Source: Lichenicoccus sp964247695
GTDB lineage: Bacteria > Pseudomonadota > Alphaproteobacteria > Acetobacterales > Acetobacteraceae
Length of the DNA: 64,000 nt
Assembly: GCA_964247695.1 (NCBI GenBank)
Contig: CAXTVI010000021.1
Span: 1 to 64,000 of the forward strand
Reading direction: 5' to 3'
In this document: positions 53,541 to 62,427 of the stretch, in pieces
Numbering within the stretch: position 1 is the stretch's first letter
How the letters are laid out: each line of letters starts with the position of its first letter
The notes under the pieces: generated by a model
The model's database searches: none
What the model was told of the DNA's origin: nothing
The model's input: the letters and a program-made list of their open reading frames with translations, nothing else
Program-made: the position numbers and the translations under genes

Positions 53541-54776
53541 ATGGAGTACGAGGCGTTCTTCCGCCGCCAGATCGACCGCCTGCGGGCCGACGGCAACTAC
53601 CGCATCTTTGCCGAGATCGAGCGCCAGGCCGGACATTTTCCGCGAGCGGTGCTGCACAACCCGCCTGCCTCACGTCTCGGCGAGAACGGCGCGCCGCTCG
53701 AGATCACCATCTGGTGCTCGAACGACTATCTCGGCATGGGCCAGCATCCCGACGTGCTGGCCGCGATGCACGAGGCGATCGACCGCCTTGGCGCCGGGGC
53801 CGGCGGCACCCGCAACATCTCGGGCACCAGCATCGCGCATGTGGCGCTGGAGCGGGAGCTCGCGTCCCTGCACGGCAAGGAGAGCGCGCTGCTGTTCGCC
53901 TCGGGCTACATGTCGAATTGGGCGACGCTCGGCACCATCGCCGCACGCCTGCCGGGCTGCATCGTGTTGTCGGATGCCGGCAACCATGCCTCGATGATCG
54001 AGGGCATCCGGCACAGCCGTGCCGAGCGGCATATCTTCGCGCACAACGATCCCGCCGATCTCGACCGCATCCTGTCCACGCTGCCGGCGGATGCGCCCAA
54101 GATCGTCGCCTTCGAGAGCGTCTACTCGATGGATGGCGACATCGCGCCGATCGCCGCCCTCTGCGACGTGGCCGACAAGCATCGCGCGATGACCTATCTC
54201 GACGAGGTGCACGCGGTCGGGCTGTACGGGCCGCAGGGTGCCGGCATCGCGGCGCGCGAAGGGGTCGCCGACCGGCTCACCATCATCGAGGGCACGCTCG
54301 GCAAGGGCTTCGGCGTGGTTGGCGGCTACATCGCGGCGTCCGACGCGCTGTGCGACTTCGTGCGCTCGTTCGCATCGGGCTACATCTTCTCCACGGCGCT
54401 GCCGCCGGCGATCGCGGCCGGGGCATGCGCCAGCATACGCAGCGTGCGCGCGGCCGACGGCCTGCGGGCCCGCCACGCCGACCGGGTGCGCGCGGTGCGT
54501 CAGGCGCTCGAAGCGGCCGGCGTGCCGCACCAGGACAACCCGTCGCACATCGTGCCGGTCATCGTCGGCGATCCGGTGGCGACCAGGCTGTTGTCCGACC
54601 GGCTGCTGACCCGGCACGGCATCTACGTCCAGCCGATCAACTACCCGACGGTGCCGCGCGGTACCGAGCGCCTGCGCCTGACGCCGACGCCGCTGCACTC
54701 GGATGCCGACATCGCGCATCTCGCGGGGGCCCTGGGCGCCGAGTGGGCGGAACTGAATTTCGCCAGAAGCGCGTGA
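53541..54776 (+). CDS. hemA: 5-aminolevulinate synthase
   Basis: PLP enzyme condensing glycine and succinyl-CoA, the first tetrapyrrole step in alphaproteobacteria (Shemin pathway). The 411-residue product has FNDYLGM-like SNDYLGMGQHPDVL, GAGAGGTRNISGT, YLDEVHAVGLYGPQGAG and the PLP lysine in EGTLGKGFGVVGGYI. It follows puhE by 12 bases, a neighbourhood also known in Rhodobacter capsulatus, tying ALA supply to the cluster. Another ALA synthase may exist elsewhere. Confidence 0.96.
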   Translation: MEYEAFFRRQIDRLRADGNYRIFAEIERQAGHFPRAVLHNPPASRLGENGAPLEITIWCSNDYLGMGQHPDVLAAMHEAIDRLGAGAGGTRNISGTSIAHVALERELASLHGKESALLFASGYMSNWATLGTIAARLPGCIVLSDAGNHASMIEGIRHSRAERHIFAHNDPADLDRILSTLPADAPKIVAFESVYSMDGDIAPIAALCDVADKHRAMTYLDEVHAVGLYGPQGAGIAAREGVADRLTIIEGTLGKGFGVVGGYIAASDALCDFVRSFASGYIFSTALPPAIAAGACASIRSVRAADGLRARHADRVRAVRQALEAAGVPHQDNPSHIVPVIVGDPVATRLLSDRLLTRHGIYVQPINYPTVPRGTERLRLTPTPLHSDADIAHLAGALGAEWAELNFARSA

Positions 54777-54783
54777 GTTTCAG

Positions 54784-55872
54784 ATGAACGTCGCCCTGCT
54801 CGACAAGCGCCTGCAGACGGCTCCTCGACGCAAGCGCGCGCCCGCGGTGCGCCGGGTGTTCCCGTTCACAGCCATGGTCGGCCAACGGGAGATGACCCAG
54901 GCGCTGCTGCTGGCGGCGGTCGATCCGCGCATCGGCGGCGTGCTGGTGCTGGGCGATCGCGGCACCGGCAAATCGACCGCGATCCGCGCGCTGGCCGCAT
55001 TGCTGCCGGTGATACGCGTCGTCGCCGATTGCCCGTACAACTGCGATCCGTCCGGCATCTCGCCGAACTGCCCGCACTGCAATGCTCCGGGTGCGACTGC
55101 CTCGCCGCGCGTGCGCAGCATCACCGTGCCGGCCATCGACCTGCCGCTCGGCGCTACCGAGGACCGCGTGGTCGGTGCGCTGGATCTCGAGCGCGCGCTG
55201 GCCGACGGCAGCAAGCGGTTCGAGCCCGGGCTGCTGGCGCGCGCGCATCGCGGCTTTCTCTACATCGATGAGGTCAACCTGCTCGAGGACCATCTCGTCG
55301 ACCTGCTGCTCGACGTGGCCGCGTCCGGCGAGAACCTGGTCGAGCGCGAGGGACTGAGCATCCGCCACCCGGCGCGCTTCGTGCTGGTCGGCAGCGGCAA
55401 TCCGGAAGAGGGCGACCTGCGCCCGCAACTGCTCGACCGCTTCGGCCTGGCCGTCGAGGTGACGACCACTACCGACCTCCAGGAGCGCATCGAGGTGCTG
55501 CGCCGGCGTGAGGCCTTCGAGGCCGATCCGGAGGCGTTCACCCAGGCCTGGTCGGAGCCGGAGCTGGCGCTGCGCCAGCGCATCCAGTCGGCACGCGCGC
55601 TGCTCCGGCACGTGGTGACGCCCGACGCGCTGCTCGCCAGCGTCGCGCGGCTGTGCCTCGCACTCGGCACCGATGGGCTGCGCGGCGAGTTGTCGCTGCT
55701 GCGGGCGGCGCGCGCGCTGGCCTGCCTGGAGGGCGAGCGCGTGGTGCTGCCGCGCCACCTGCGCGCCGTCGCGGTGCCGGCGCTGCGCCACCGCCTGCGC
55801 CGCAACCCGCTCGACGAGGGCAGTGCCACGCCGCGTGTCGAGCGGGCGCTGGCGGAGCTTGCCGACGCGTGA
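54784..55872 (+). CDS. bchI: Magnesium chelatase ATPase subunit I
   Basis: AAA+ motor subunit of Mg chelatase. The 362-residue product has FPFTAMVGQREMTQALLLA, Walker A GDRGTGKST, Walker B LYIDEVNLLEDHLVD and GSGNPEEGDLRPQLLDRFG (sensor 1/arginine finger). Slightly long because of an N-terminal basic stretch. Stop overlaps the bchD GTG (GTGA). Confidence 0.96.
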   Translation: MNVALLDKRLQTAPRRKRAPAVRRVFPFTAMVGQREMTQALLLAAVDPRIGGVLVLGDRGTGKSTAIRALAALLPVIRVVADCPYNCDPSGISPNCPHCNAPGATASPRVRSITVPAIDLPLGATEDRVVGALDLERALADGSKRFEPGLLARAHRGFLYIDEVNLLEDHLVDLLLDVAASGENLVEREGLSIRHPARFVLVGSGNPEEGDLRPQLLDRFGLAVEVTTTTDLQERIEVLRRREAFEADPEAFTQAWSEPELALRQRIQSARALLRHVVTPDALLASVARLCLALGTDGLRGELSLLRAARALACLEGERVVLPRHLRAVAVPALRHRLRRNPLDEGSATPRVERALAELADA

Positions 55873-57671
55873 GCCGCGGCGCCCCCCCGCAGAGCTGGGA
55901 CGATGTGATGCTGGCCGCGCGCCTGTTCGCGCTGCAGCCGTCGGGACTGGTGCTGCGTGTGCGCGCCGGCGTCGGCGCCACCCGTGACGCGTTGCTCGCG
56001 GCGCTGCGCGACCTGCTGCCCGCCGAGGCGCATATCCTGCGCTGTCCCGCGCACCCGACGTCCGAGGCACTGCTCGGTGGCCTGGACCTGTCCGCGACAC
56101 TCGCGACCGGCCGGCCCGTGCAGCGCCAGGGCCTGATCGCGCGCGCGGCCGGCGGTGTCCTGCTCCTGGCATCCGCCGAGCGCCTGCAGGGCGACACCGC
56201 CTCCTTGCTGTGCCACGCGGTCGACGCCGATGGTGCGCCCGGGCTGGTGGCATTCGACGAGGGCGAGCCGGACGAGGACCTGCCTGCGGTACTGCTCGAT
56301 CGTATCGCCTTGCGGGTGGACCTGGATGCGCTGCGACCGGGTCCGCTGCCGGCACCTGGCGAGCGTGCGCTGCTGGCCGTGGCGCGGCGCCATCTGCAAG
56401 GCCTGATGACGCCGGCGCCGGTCGCCGATGCGCTGTGCAGCACGGCCCTGGCGCTCGGCGTGTATCCGATGCGCGCGACGATGCTGGCGGCACGGATCGC
56501 GCGCGTGGCGGCGGCACTGGCCGGGCACGCGGAGGTCGAGGCGGACGATGCGGCCCTGGCGGCCTCGCTGGTGCTGGCGCCGCGGGCCACGACCATCCCG
56601 ATGCCTCCCCAGGCACCCGCCCAGGACCCGCCTCCGGGCCAGGACCAGGAACCGCCGCCGGGCTCGTCCGGGCCGCAGGATGCGACGTCTCCCGGAGCCG
56701 CCGACGCACCGCCACCACAGGCGCCGGATGGCGGCCATCGCGACGACGGACCGGACGGGGAGGCGATGCCGGACGACCTGCGCGGGACCGTGCTGGCAGC
56801 CGCCAGCGCGATGCTGCCGCCGCACCTGCTGGATGGCCCGGCGCTCGTTGCGAAAGGCAGCGCCTCGGGGGCGCAGGGCCGTGCCGGTGCGGGAAAGATG
56901 CTCGGCACCCGCGGCCGCCCGCTGACGCCGCGGCCCGGGCGCCCGGGCGAGGGCAGCCGTCTCGCCCTGGTCGAGACCCTGCGCCACGCCGCTCCCTGGC
57001 AGAAGCCACGCCGTGCCGTGGCGGCGCGCCGCACCGGAGTCCCGGAAGCCGAGGCACCGAGACGCCTGCTGGTGCAGTTGTCCGACCTGCATGTCAGACG
57101 CTGCAGCCGGCGGCCGCGCAGCACTGCGATCTTCCTGGTGGATGCGTCCGGATCGGCGGCGATGCATCGCCTCGCCGAGGCCAAGGGCGCCATCGAGCTG
57201 CTGCTCGGCGAATGCTATGTCCGCCGCGACCGCGTCGCCCTGCTGGCGTTCCGCGGCACCGGCGCCGAACTGCTGCTGGCGCCGACCGGAGCGCTGGCGC
57301 GCGCACGGAAAAGCCTCGCGGCCCTGCCGGGCGGCGGGGGCACCCCGATCGCGAGCGGCCTCGATGCGGCGATGGAACTGGCTGGTCAGTTGCGCCGCCT
57401 CGGTGAGACCGCGCTGATCGTGATGCTCACCGACGGGCGCGCCAACATCGCCCGCGACGGGACCCCCGGCCGCGCCCGTGCCGAGCAGGACGCACAGGCG
57501 AGCGGCGCACGCATGCGCGCCGCCGGGCTGCCGGCGCTGCTGGTCGACATCTCGCCGCGCATGCAGCCGCATGCCGAGGCGCTGGCGGTATCGATGGGCG
57601 CGCGCTATCTGCGGCTGATGCAGGGCGAGCCGGAGCGGCTGTCGAAGGCCGTGCGCGCGCTGGCGGCATGA
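55869..57671 (+). CDS. bchD: Magnesium chelatase subunit D
   Basis: Platform subunit linking BchI and BchH. The 600-residue protein has an AAA-like N-terminal region without a good Walker A, a proline/acid-rich linker (about 240-300) and a C-terminal von Willebrand A domain with the MIDAS VDASGSAAMHR (about 425) and LTDGRANIARDG. GTG at 55869, overlapping the bchI stop as GTGA, is preferred; the open frame extends to 55653. Confidence 0.94.
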   Translation: MSRGAPPQSWDDVMLAARLFALQPSGLVLRVRAGVGATRDALLAALRDLLPAEAHILRCPAHPTSEALLGGLDLSATLATGRPVQRQGLIARAAGGVLLLASAERLQGDTASLLCHAVDADGAPGLVAFDEGEPDEDLPAVLLDRIALRVDLDALRPGPLPAPGERALLAVARRHLQGLMTPAPVADALCSTALALGVYPMRATMLAARIARVAAALAGHAEVEADDAALAASLVLAPRATTIPMPPQAPAQDPPPGQDQEPPPGSSGPQDATSPGAADAPPPQAPDGGHRDDGPDGEAMPDDLRGTVLAAASAMLPPHLLDGPALVAKGSASGAQGRAGAGKMLGTRGRPLTPRPGRPGEGSRLALVETLRHAAPWQKPRRAVAARRTGVPEAEAPRRLLVQLSDLHVRRCSRRPRSTAIFLVDASGSAAMHRLAEAKGAIELLLGECYVRRDRVALLAFRGTGAELLLAPTGALARARKSLAALPGGGGTPIASGLDAAMELAGQLRRLGETALIVMLTDGRANIARDGTPGRARAEQDAQASGARMRAAGLPALLVDISPRMQPHAEALAVSMGARYLRLMQGEPERLSKAVRALAA

Positions 57672-57684
57672 ATGCGAGAGCCAG

Positions 57685-58581
57685 ATGAAGTGGGACGTGC
57701 AGGGCCGGAACTGGCCGAACCGCGAGAGCAGCCGCTTCGTGCGGGCAGGCGGCCTGCTGTGGCATGTGCAGGTGATGGGGTCGGGACCGCTGCTGCTGCT
57801 GCTGCATGGCACCGGCGCCGCGACGCACTCGTGGCGCGACCTGGCACCGCTGCTAGCGCGGCATTTTACCGTGGTCGCACCCGACCTGCCCGGGCACGGC
57901 TTCACCCAGGCGCCGCTGCCCGAGTTCATGTCGCTGCCGAACCAAGCCCGGCTTCTGGGACACCTGCTCGAACGGCTAGGCATATCGCCTGCGATCGCTA
58001 TCGGTCATTCGGCGGGTGCCGCGATCCTGGCGCGCATGACGCTGGACGAGGCGATCGCGCCGGATGTGCTGGTCAGCCTCAACGGTGCGCTGCTGCCGTT
58101 GCAGGGCCATGCCTCGAACCTGTTCCCCGCAGCGGCGAAGCTGCTGTCGGCGACGCGATTGGTGCCAAGGCTGTTCTCGCTGCACGCAACCAACCGCGCC
58201 TGGCTCTCGCGTTTCCTCGACAATACCGGCTCGCAGATCGACTCTGAAGGCTTACGCACGTATCAGGACCTGCTCCGCGATCCAGGCCACGTGGCGAGCG
58301 GCTTGCGCATGATGGCGCATTGGGACCTGCAGCCGCTGGCGGCCGCATTGCCGGATCTTGCCTGCCGGGTGGTGCTGGTCTGCGGCGAGGCCGACCGGAT
58401 GATCCCACCCGGCGACGCCGTCACGCTCGCCAGCATGCTGCCGGATGCGGAACTCGTCAGCCTGCCAAATCTCGGGCATCTCGCGCACGAGGAGCGCCCG
58501 GAGCTCGTCGCGGATCTCGTCATTCGCCAGCATCCCGCGCGTTCAGCGCGTCCGTCCGCGGCGCTGCAGCCGGCGTGCTGA
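57685..58581 (+). CDS. bchO: Alpha/beta hydrolase BchO
   Basis: A 298-residue alpha/beta-hydrolase found in purple bacterial photosynthesis clusters next to bchID, proposed to assist Mg chelation. Visible: LLLLLHGTGAATHSWRDLAP with the oxyanion turn, nucleophile elbow GHSAGAAIL, and later the acid/His region CGEADRMIPP and LGHLAHEERPELV. Starts 13 bases after bchD. Confidence 0.92.
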   Translation: MKWDVQGRNWPNRESSRFVRAGGLLWHVQVMGSGPLLLLLHGTGAATHSWRDLAPLLARHFTVVAPDLPGHGFTQAPLPEFMSLPNQARLLGHLLERLGISPAIAIGHSAGAAILARMTLDEAIAPDVLVSLNGALLPLQGHASNLFPAAAKLLSATRLVPRLFSLHATNRAWLSRFLDNTGSQIDSEGLRTYQDLLRDPGHVASGLRMMAHWDLQPLAAALPDLACRVVLVCGEADRMIPPGDAVTLASMLPDAELVSLPNLGHLAHEERPELVADLVIRQHPARSARPSAALQPAC

Positions 58582-58928
58582 ACCGGCTGTTCGCCGGCGG
58601 CGCGATCCTCGACGTGATCCTGGTGCTGGTCGTGCTGGAAGGCCTGCTGCTGACGCTGCTGCATCGCAGGCTCGGCTGGAGCGGCGGCATCGGCAAATGG
58701 GCCGCAACCCTGTCCGCCGGCTTCCTGCTGATGCTCGCCCTGCGCCTCGCGCTCGGCGGTGCCGCGCCGGTCTGGCTGGCCCTGTGCCTGATGCTTTCGC
58801 TGTGCGCGCATCTGGTCGACCTGTGGCTCAGGATCGGTCAGGTTCCTGGGCAGGGGAGGGCTCTGCCCCTGACCCGCTATGGCCCCCGTACTGGAGCAGT
58901 TGGGCCCCGGACTCGTGCACCCGACTGA
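58575..58928 (+). CDS. Small integral membrane protein downstream of bchO
   Basis: A 117-residue hydrophobic protein I do not recognise. About three membrane helices (IFDVILVLVVLEGLLLTLL-like, IGKWAATLSAGFLLMLALRLAL and VWLALCLMLSLCAHLVDLWL) precede a non-conserved, basic tail. GTG at 58575 overlaps the bchO stop by 7 bases, which supports translation as the last gene of the bchF-bchO run. Confidence 0.65.
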   Translation: MLNRLFAGGAILDVILVLVVLEGLLLTLLHRRLGWSGGIGKWAATLSAGFLLMLALRLALGGAAPVWLALCLMLSLCAHLVDLWLRIGQVPGQGRALPLTRYGPRTGAVGPRTRAPD

Positions 58929-58940
58929 CAGGATCCGGGC

Positions 58941-59292
58941 ATGCTGGACCATGTGACGACCAGCGTCCGTGGGCTGCGACGAGCAAGCGAATTTTAACCG
59001 CACCTTGCGCCCTCTGGGACTTGAACGCCTTCATCCCGATGGAAAAAGCAAAGCCGGCTATGGGATGAGACCGACGGCCTTCTTCTGGATCGATCAGAAG
59101 GGCGTCCAGCAGACGAGCGTTCATGTCGCGTTCGCAGCAGGGGACGGGCCGGCTCTGGATTGCTTCTACCGGGAAGCACTCACGATCGGCTGCCAGGACA
59201 ACGGGCCGCCCGGCATCCGGGTGCATTATCATCCCGACTACCACGGCACCTTCGTTCTCGATCCTGACGATCACGACATCGAAGCCGTCTGA
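58941..59292 (+). pseudogene. Frameshifted VOC/glyoxalase-family gene
   Basis: The frame from ATG 58941 reads MLDHVTTSVRGLRRASEF and then stops (TAA at 58995). The matching continuation, NRTLRPLGLERL..., is in another frame and runs to 59292, ending in FVLDPDDHDIEAV, the VOC-family metal/substrate end. Family proteins read ...F-Y-x-R-T-L at this junction, so two bases (probably TA of a short TATA run) appear to be missing. The second part could start at GTG 58969 but would lack the first strand. Confidence 0.7.
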
Positions 59293-59306
59293 CGTTCACC
59301 GAGCCG

Positions 59307-59561
59307 CTAGAGCGACGACCGACATAGATGCGGGAGACATCTAGGTGGAACCTTGTTCACCTGAGGCGCCGCAGCCGACGCGCTGGAGAGACGGTCAAGT
59401 AGCCAATCGACATCCGGTCTCAGACCGGCAGCCGCAGCCTGACGCCTCGTCACGGTAATCGCGATTGACCAATACAAGATCGCCGCCTCCAGATCTCCGG
59501 CAGCCTCGCTCTTGAACGCCAGGTTACGCCAGAACGCCGGTTCGTCGACTGGTTCGGCCAT
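59307..59561 (-). CDS. Small hypothetical protein
   Basis: An 84-residue frame starting MAEPVDEPAFWRNLAFKSEAAGDLEAAILYW. The helical pattern with paired A/L-E residues resembles a single TPR-like hairpin, but I cannot name a family. ATG 59561 is used; ATG 59570 is three codons upstream. It lies in the degraded region between the bch and crt blocks and may itself be a remnant. Confidence 0.4.
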   Translation of the reverse strand: MAEPVDEPAFWRNLAFKSEAAGDLEAAILYWSIAITVTRRQAAAAGLRPDVDWLLDRLSSASAAAPQVNKVPPRCLPHLCRSSL

Positions 59562-59656
59562 GGCCCTCACTACCGCTCCACTGCTGTAGTAAGGCCTAGA
59601 GCACTAAAACATGGCAAGTAGATACGGCGGCGCCGCGCACCGCTCGGATCGAGGGA

Positions 59657-59911
59657 GTGTTTGGTGGCTTCGAGCAGCAGATCGACGGCACGGTGTCAGC
59701 GCTTGCGGCTGCCTCAACGGAGATGGAGGCGACAGCCCGGTCGATGAGCGGCAACGCCGCGCAGACCTGCAATCAGGCGACGGCGGTGGCGCAGGCGGCG
59801 CGGAGTCCAGACGCCGGTGTGCAGGCGGTTGCGGCGGCCTCGGAGGAGCTTGCCTCCTCGGCTGCAGAGATCAATCGCCGGCTTTCGGCATTGGCAGCCG
59901 CCGCTCGCTGA
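59657..59911 (+). pseudogene. Remnant of a methyl-accepting chemotaxis protein
   Basis: The 84-residue frame (GGFEQQIDGTVSALAAAS, then TEMEATARSM and GVQAVAAASEELASSAAEI) is the start of the cytoplasmic signalling coiled coil seen in alphaproteobacterial MCPs. There is no sensor domain before it and no methylation or hairpin tip after it. ARSPDAGVQ reads like a damaged AEEASAGVQ. It is best taken as a fragment of a decayed gene. Confidence 0.6.
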
Positions 59912-59982
59912 GCGACGCAAGCGGGGGCGGCGGGAACATCGTCCCCGGGCATTTCCCGTTCAACGCTGTTTCCAACTCTGTC

Positions 59983-60909
59983 TCAGAACCAAACACGGGG
60001 AATCCTGAACGGCAGCATCGCCTGGGTCAAAGGCGCCGCGAAACGATCCAGGTCCAGGCTTTCGTGCATCGCTGAGGCCGGCTCGCCGAGCAGGTTCGTG
60101 TGCAGCACCGAGCGCGCATAGAACGGGCTGTCCTGCAGCGTGCGGGCAACGTGCGCGCCTGTCGGGTCCGAGCGGGTATGGCGCGGCAACCGCCATCGCG
60201 TGCGCGGCAGCCGCACATGCGCCGGGGCCTCGAACGGCGTGGCAACGCCGGTCCGATCCACCAGCAACGACCGCTCCCGCGTCTCGCCGGCGCGATCGGT
60301 GGCGTCGTACAGGATCGCGGTGCGGCTGTCGGAGAGCGGCGCCCGGCACCAGTCCCAGCGCCGGAACGTCGACTCCAGCGGCCCGTCGCCATCGTTGCTG
60401 TCAAGGTAGCCGTCGCCGGTCCAGCGCAGGTCGGGCGCATCGAGTGCCACGTCGACCCGGGCACGCGGCGCGATCGGCGACCAGCGATGCAGGCCGCCCG
60501 CATCCAGCGTGACCCGCTGGCCGGTCAACGCCTGCGGACGGATGCGCACGTGGCCCGCGATGCCGCGCGGCAGCGGGCAGCAGCGCTCGCGTATCTCGAT
60601 GTCCAGAACGTCGTCGTGCCAGTGCAGGGTGCTCGGCCCGATCGCGAGATGCTGCGCGTCACGCCGCAGGCTCTTGCTGCCACGCTCGGTCATCGCCCAG
60701 CGCTTCGTGCGCCCGTACAGCGACACGTTGAGCGCGCAATGCTGTTCGGCCGGTGGCGAACCACGCCGGCGCATCCATGCGTAGTAGGGCGAGAACACGC
60801 TGCCGATAAAGGCGATCAGGGTGAGGCCGGTCTCGCCGTCCGGCGCGAGCGCGTCGATGTACCACCAGACATAGCCGCCGGGTGCAACGAGCGTATCGAA
60901 GCGAGGTCC
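59983..60909 (-). CDS. crtC: Hydroxyneurosporene/carotenoid 1,2-hydratase
   Basis: Adds water to the psi end group of neurosporene/lycopene derivatives for spheroidene or spirilloxanthin. The frame has the family core GGYVWWYIDALAPDG, LTLIAFIGSVFSPYYAWMRRRG, DRAGE and the C-terminal PFYARSVL...; homology begins at about 60909. The start is not resolved: between 60909 and 61185 the frame has no ATG, GTG or TTG, and the first canonical one (GTG 60798) removes about 37 conserved-looking residues. The frame overlaps the crtD end by about 95 bases. Confidence 0.85.
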   Translation of the reverse strand, partial: GPRFDTLVAPGGYVWWYIDALAPDGETGLTLIAFIGSVFSPYYAWMRRRGSPPAEQHCALNVSLYGRTKRWAMTERGSKSLRRDAQHLAIGPSTLHWHDDVLDIEIRERCCPLPRGIAGHVRIRPQALTGQRVTLDAGGLHRWSPIAPRARVDVALDAPDLRWTGDGYLDSNDGDGPLESTFRRWDWCRAPLSDSRTAILYDATDRAGETRERSLLVDRTGVATPFEAPAHVRLPRTRWRLPRHTRSDPTGAHVARTLQDSPFYARSVLHTNLLGEPASAMHESLDLDRFAAPLTQAMLPFRIPRVWF

Positions 60910-62387
60910 GCCAGCATCCGCGCCGCCGCCAGGCGTCCGGACAGCGTCGCCATCGGCACTCCCGGGCCCGGATGCACGCTGCCCCCCGCCAGATACAGGC
61001 CCGGCAGCGCCGACCGGCTGCCCGGCCTGCGGAACGACGCCGCCCAGCCGTGCGAGGCCGGGCCGTACAGCGCTCCCGCCGTCCCCGGATACAGCCTCGC
61101 GAAGTCCGACGGGCTGGTCCGCAGCGTGGCCTGTATCCTCAGGTGCAGGCCGCCGCGGCTGAGTCGTGTCAGCATCCGTTGCGTGCATTCTTCGAGCTCC
61201 GTGCTGTCGAGGGGCCGCGTGTCGTCGGAGGCGGGCGCATTTACCAGGCAGAGCAGCCGCTCCGGCCCGTCCGGCTGCGGCAGTCCGGTCTCACGATCCT
61301 GGCCGCAGACATAGACGGTCGGCGAGATCGGCAGCCGCCCGCGACCGAACAGGTCGTCGAATTCGCCGCGCGCGTCATGCGCGAAGAAGACGTTGTGCCG
61401 GATCAGCGGGAACCCCGAGGCCTCCGCCAGCACCGCCCAGGTTACCGCGGACAATGATCGGGCGCGGGGTGGCGTCGGCGGAACCGCATCGGCGCAGGCC
61501 GCGCCGAACAGGCCGCCGGCAATGGCGGCGGTATCGCCGTTGCACAGCACCGCGTCTGCGTCGATCCTCTCGCCGGAGCCCAGCACGACACCGCTCGCGC
61601 GGCCTTTGCGGACGTCGATCTCACGAACATCTGTCCCGTAGCGCAACTCCGCTCCGAGCTGAGCCGCGCGCTCGGCCATCGCGAGCGCCAGCCTGTGCAT
61701 GCCGCCTTCCACGAACCACACACCCTGCTGCTCGACATGCGCGATCAGCATGAGCGTGGCCGGCGCCTCGTAGGGCGAGGAGCCGCAATAGGTCGCGTAG
61801 CGGCCGAACAGCTGGCGCAGGCGCGGATCGTGGAAATGCCGGGCGAGGGCGGTCGCCATGCGGGTGAACGGGCCGATGCCGAACAGGGCGGCAGGACCGG
61901 CCCGGCGCGTCAGCTCGACCACGTTCGGCTTTGCCACGCGCATGAAGGATGCATCGAGCGTGCGGGTGATCTCGGCCGCCCGCAAGCGGAACACGTCGTA
62001 GCGACGCGCCTCGTCAGAACCCGCGAACGCGCCGATCGCATCGCGCGACCGCGCGGGATCGGCGAACAGGTCGAGCGCCGGGCCATGGCTCCAGGCGTGC
62101 CGCGCCAGCCGCTCGGCCGGATGCAGCGAGACATGGTGCTCAAGCGCGCTGCCGCTCTCCTCGAACAGCGCGTCGAACACGTCGCGCATGGTCAGCACGG
62201 TCGGCCCCGCATCCAGCGGCGGTGCGGCGCCGGGCACCGGAACGGTTCGCATCTTGCCGCCGGGCTGCAGCCCGCGCTCCAGCACCGTGACGGCAACGCC
62301 TTGCCGCGCCAGGTCGATCGCCGCGGCCAGGCCACCCATCCCGGCACCGATGATCGCCACCCGATCCTGCCGACCCGCCGTCACCAC
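60816..62387 (-). CDS. crtD: Hydroxycarotenoid 3,4-desaturase
   Basis: CrtI-like FAD enzyme that introduces the C-3,4 double bond in the 1-hydroxy carotenoids made by CrtC. The 523-residue product starts with VAIIGAGMGGLAAAIDLARQG and GGKMRTVPV, and ends with GLYLAGGSVHPGPGVPMATL. GTG at 62387 (or GTG 62384) is the likely start: the frame extends to 62867 but only through crtE antisense. The C-terminal tail runs over the crtC start region. Confidence 0.92.
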   Translation of the reverse strand: MVTAGRQDRVAIIGAGMGGLAAAIDLARQGVAVTVLERGLQPGGKMRTVPVPGAAPPLDAGPTVLTMRDVFDALFEESGSALEHHVSLHPAERLARHAWSHGPALDLFADPARSRDAIGAFAGSDEARRYDVFRLRAAEITRTLDASFMRVAKPNVVELTRRAGPAALFGIGPFTRMATALARHFHDPRLRQLFGRYATYCGSSPYEAPATLMLIAHVEQQGVWFVEGGMHRLALAMAERAAQLGAELRYGTDVREIDVRKGRASGVVLGSGERIDADAVLCNGDTAAIAGGLFGAACADAVPPTPPRARSLSAVTWAVLAEASGFPLIRHNVFFAHDARGEFDDLFGRGRLPISPTVYVCGQDRETGLPQPDGPERLLCLVNAPASDDTRPLDSTELEECTQRMLTRLSRGGLHLRIQATLRTSPSDFARLYPGTAGALYGPASHGWAASFRRPGSRSALPGLYLAGGSVHPGPGVPMATLSGRLAAARMLADLASIRSLHPAAMSGGTSTRSRRTARPASP

Positions 62388-62409
62388 GTGATCCAGTTGT
62401 TGACGCGAG

Positions 62410-62427
62410 TGTCTAACATGATTGACA
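62410..62427. promoter_or_regulatory. PpsR/CrtJ binding site between crtD and crtE
   Basis: TGTCTAACATGATTGACA is a perfect TGT-N12-ACA element with TGTC/GACA arms. It lies 22 bases upstream of the crtD start and 57 bases upstream of crtE. Its last six bases form TTGACA, a -35 hexamer directed at crtE. Thus the two crt genes are likely repressed together. Confidence 0.85.

Noticed and set aside
50550..53657. 1035-residue frame antisense to acsF and puhE-cobW
   Set aside because: Driven by GC bias; its histidine/valine-rich repeats are only the complement of the CobW histidine loop coding sequence.
55260..57983. 907-residue frame antisense to bchI and bchD
   Set aside because: Shadow of the real bchI/bchD genes; no recognisable domain.
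60982..60987. Run of six Gs (complement) near the crtD end as a frameshift site leading into crtC
   Set aside because: CrtD homology continues in its own frame well past this run, so a shift there would destroy its conserved C-terminus.
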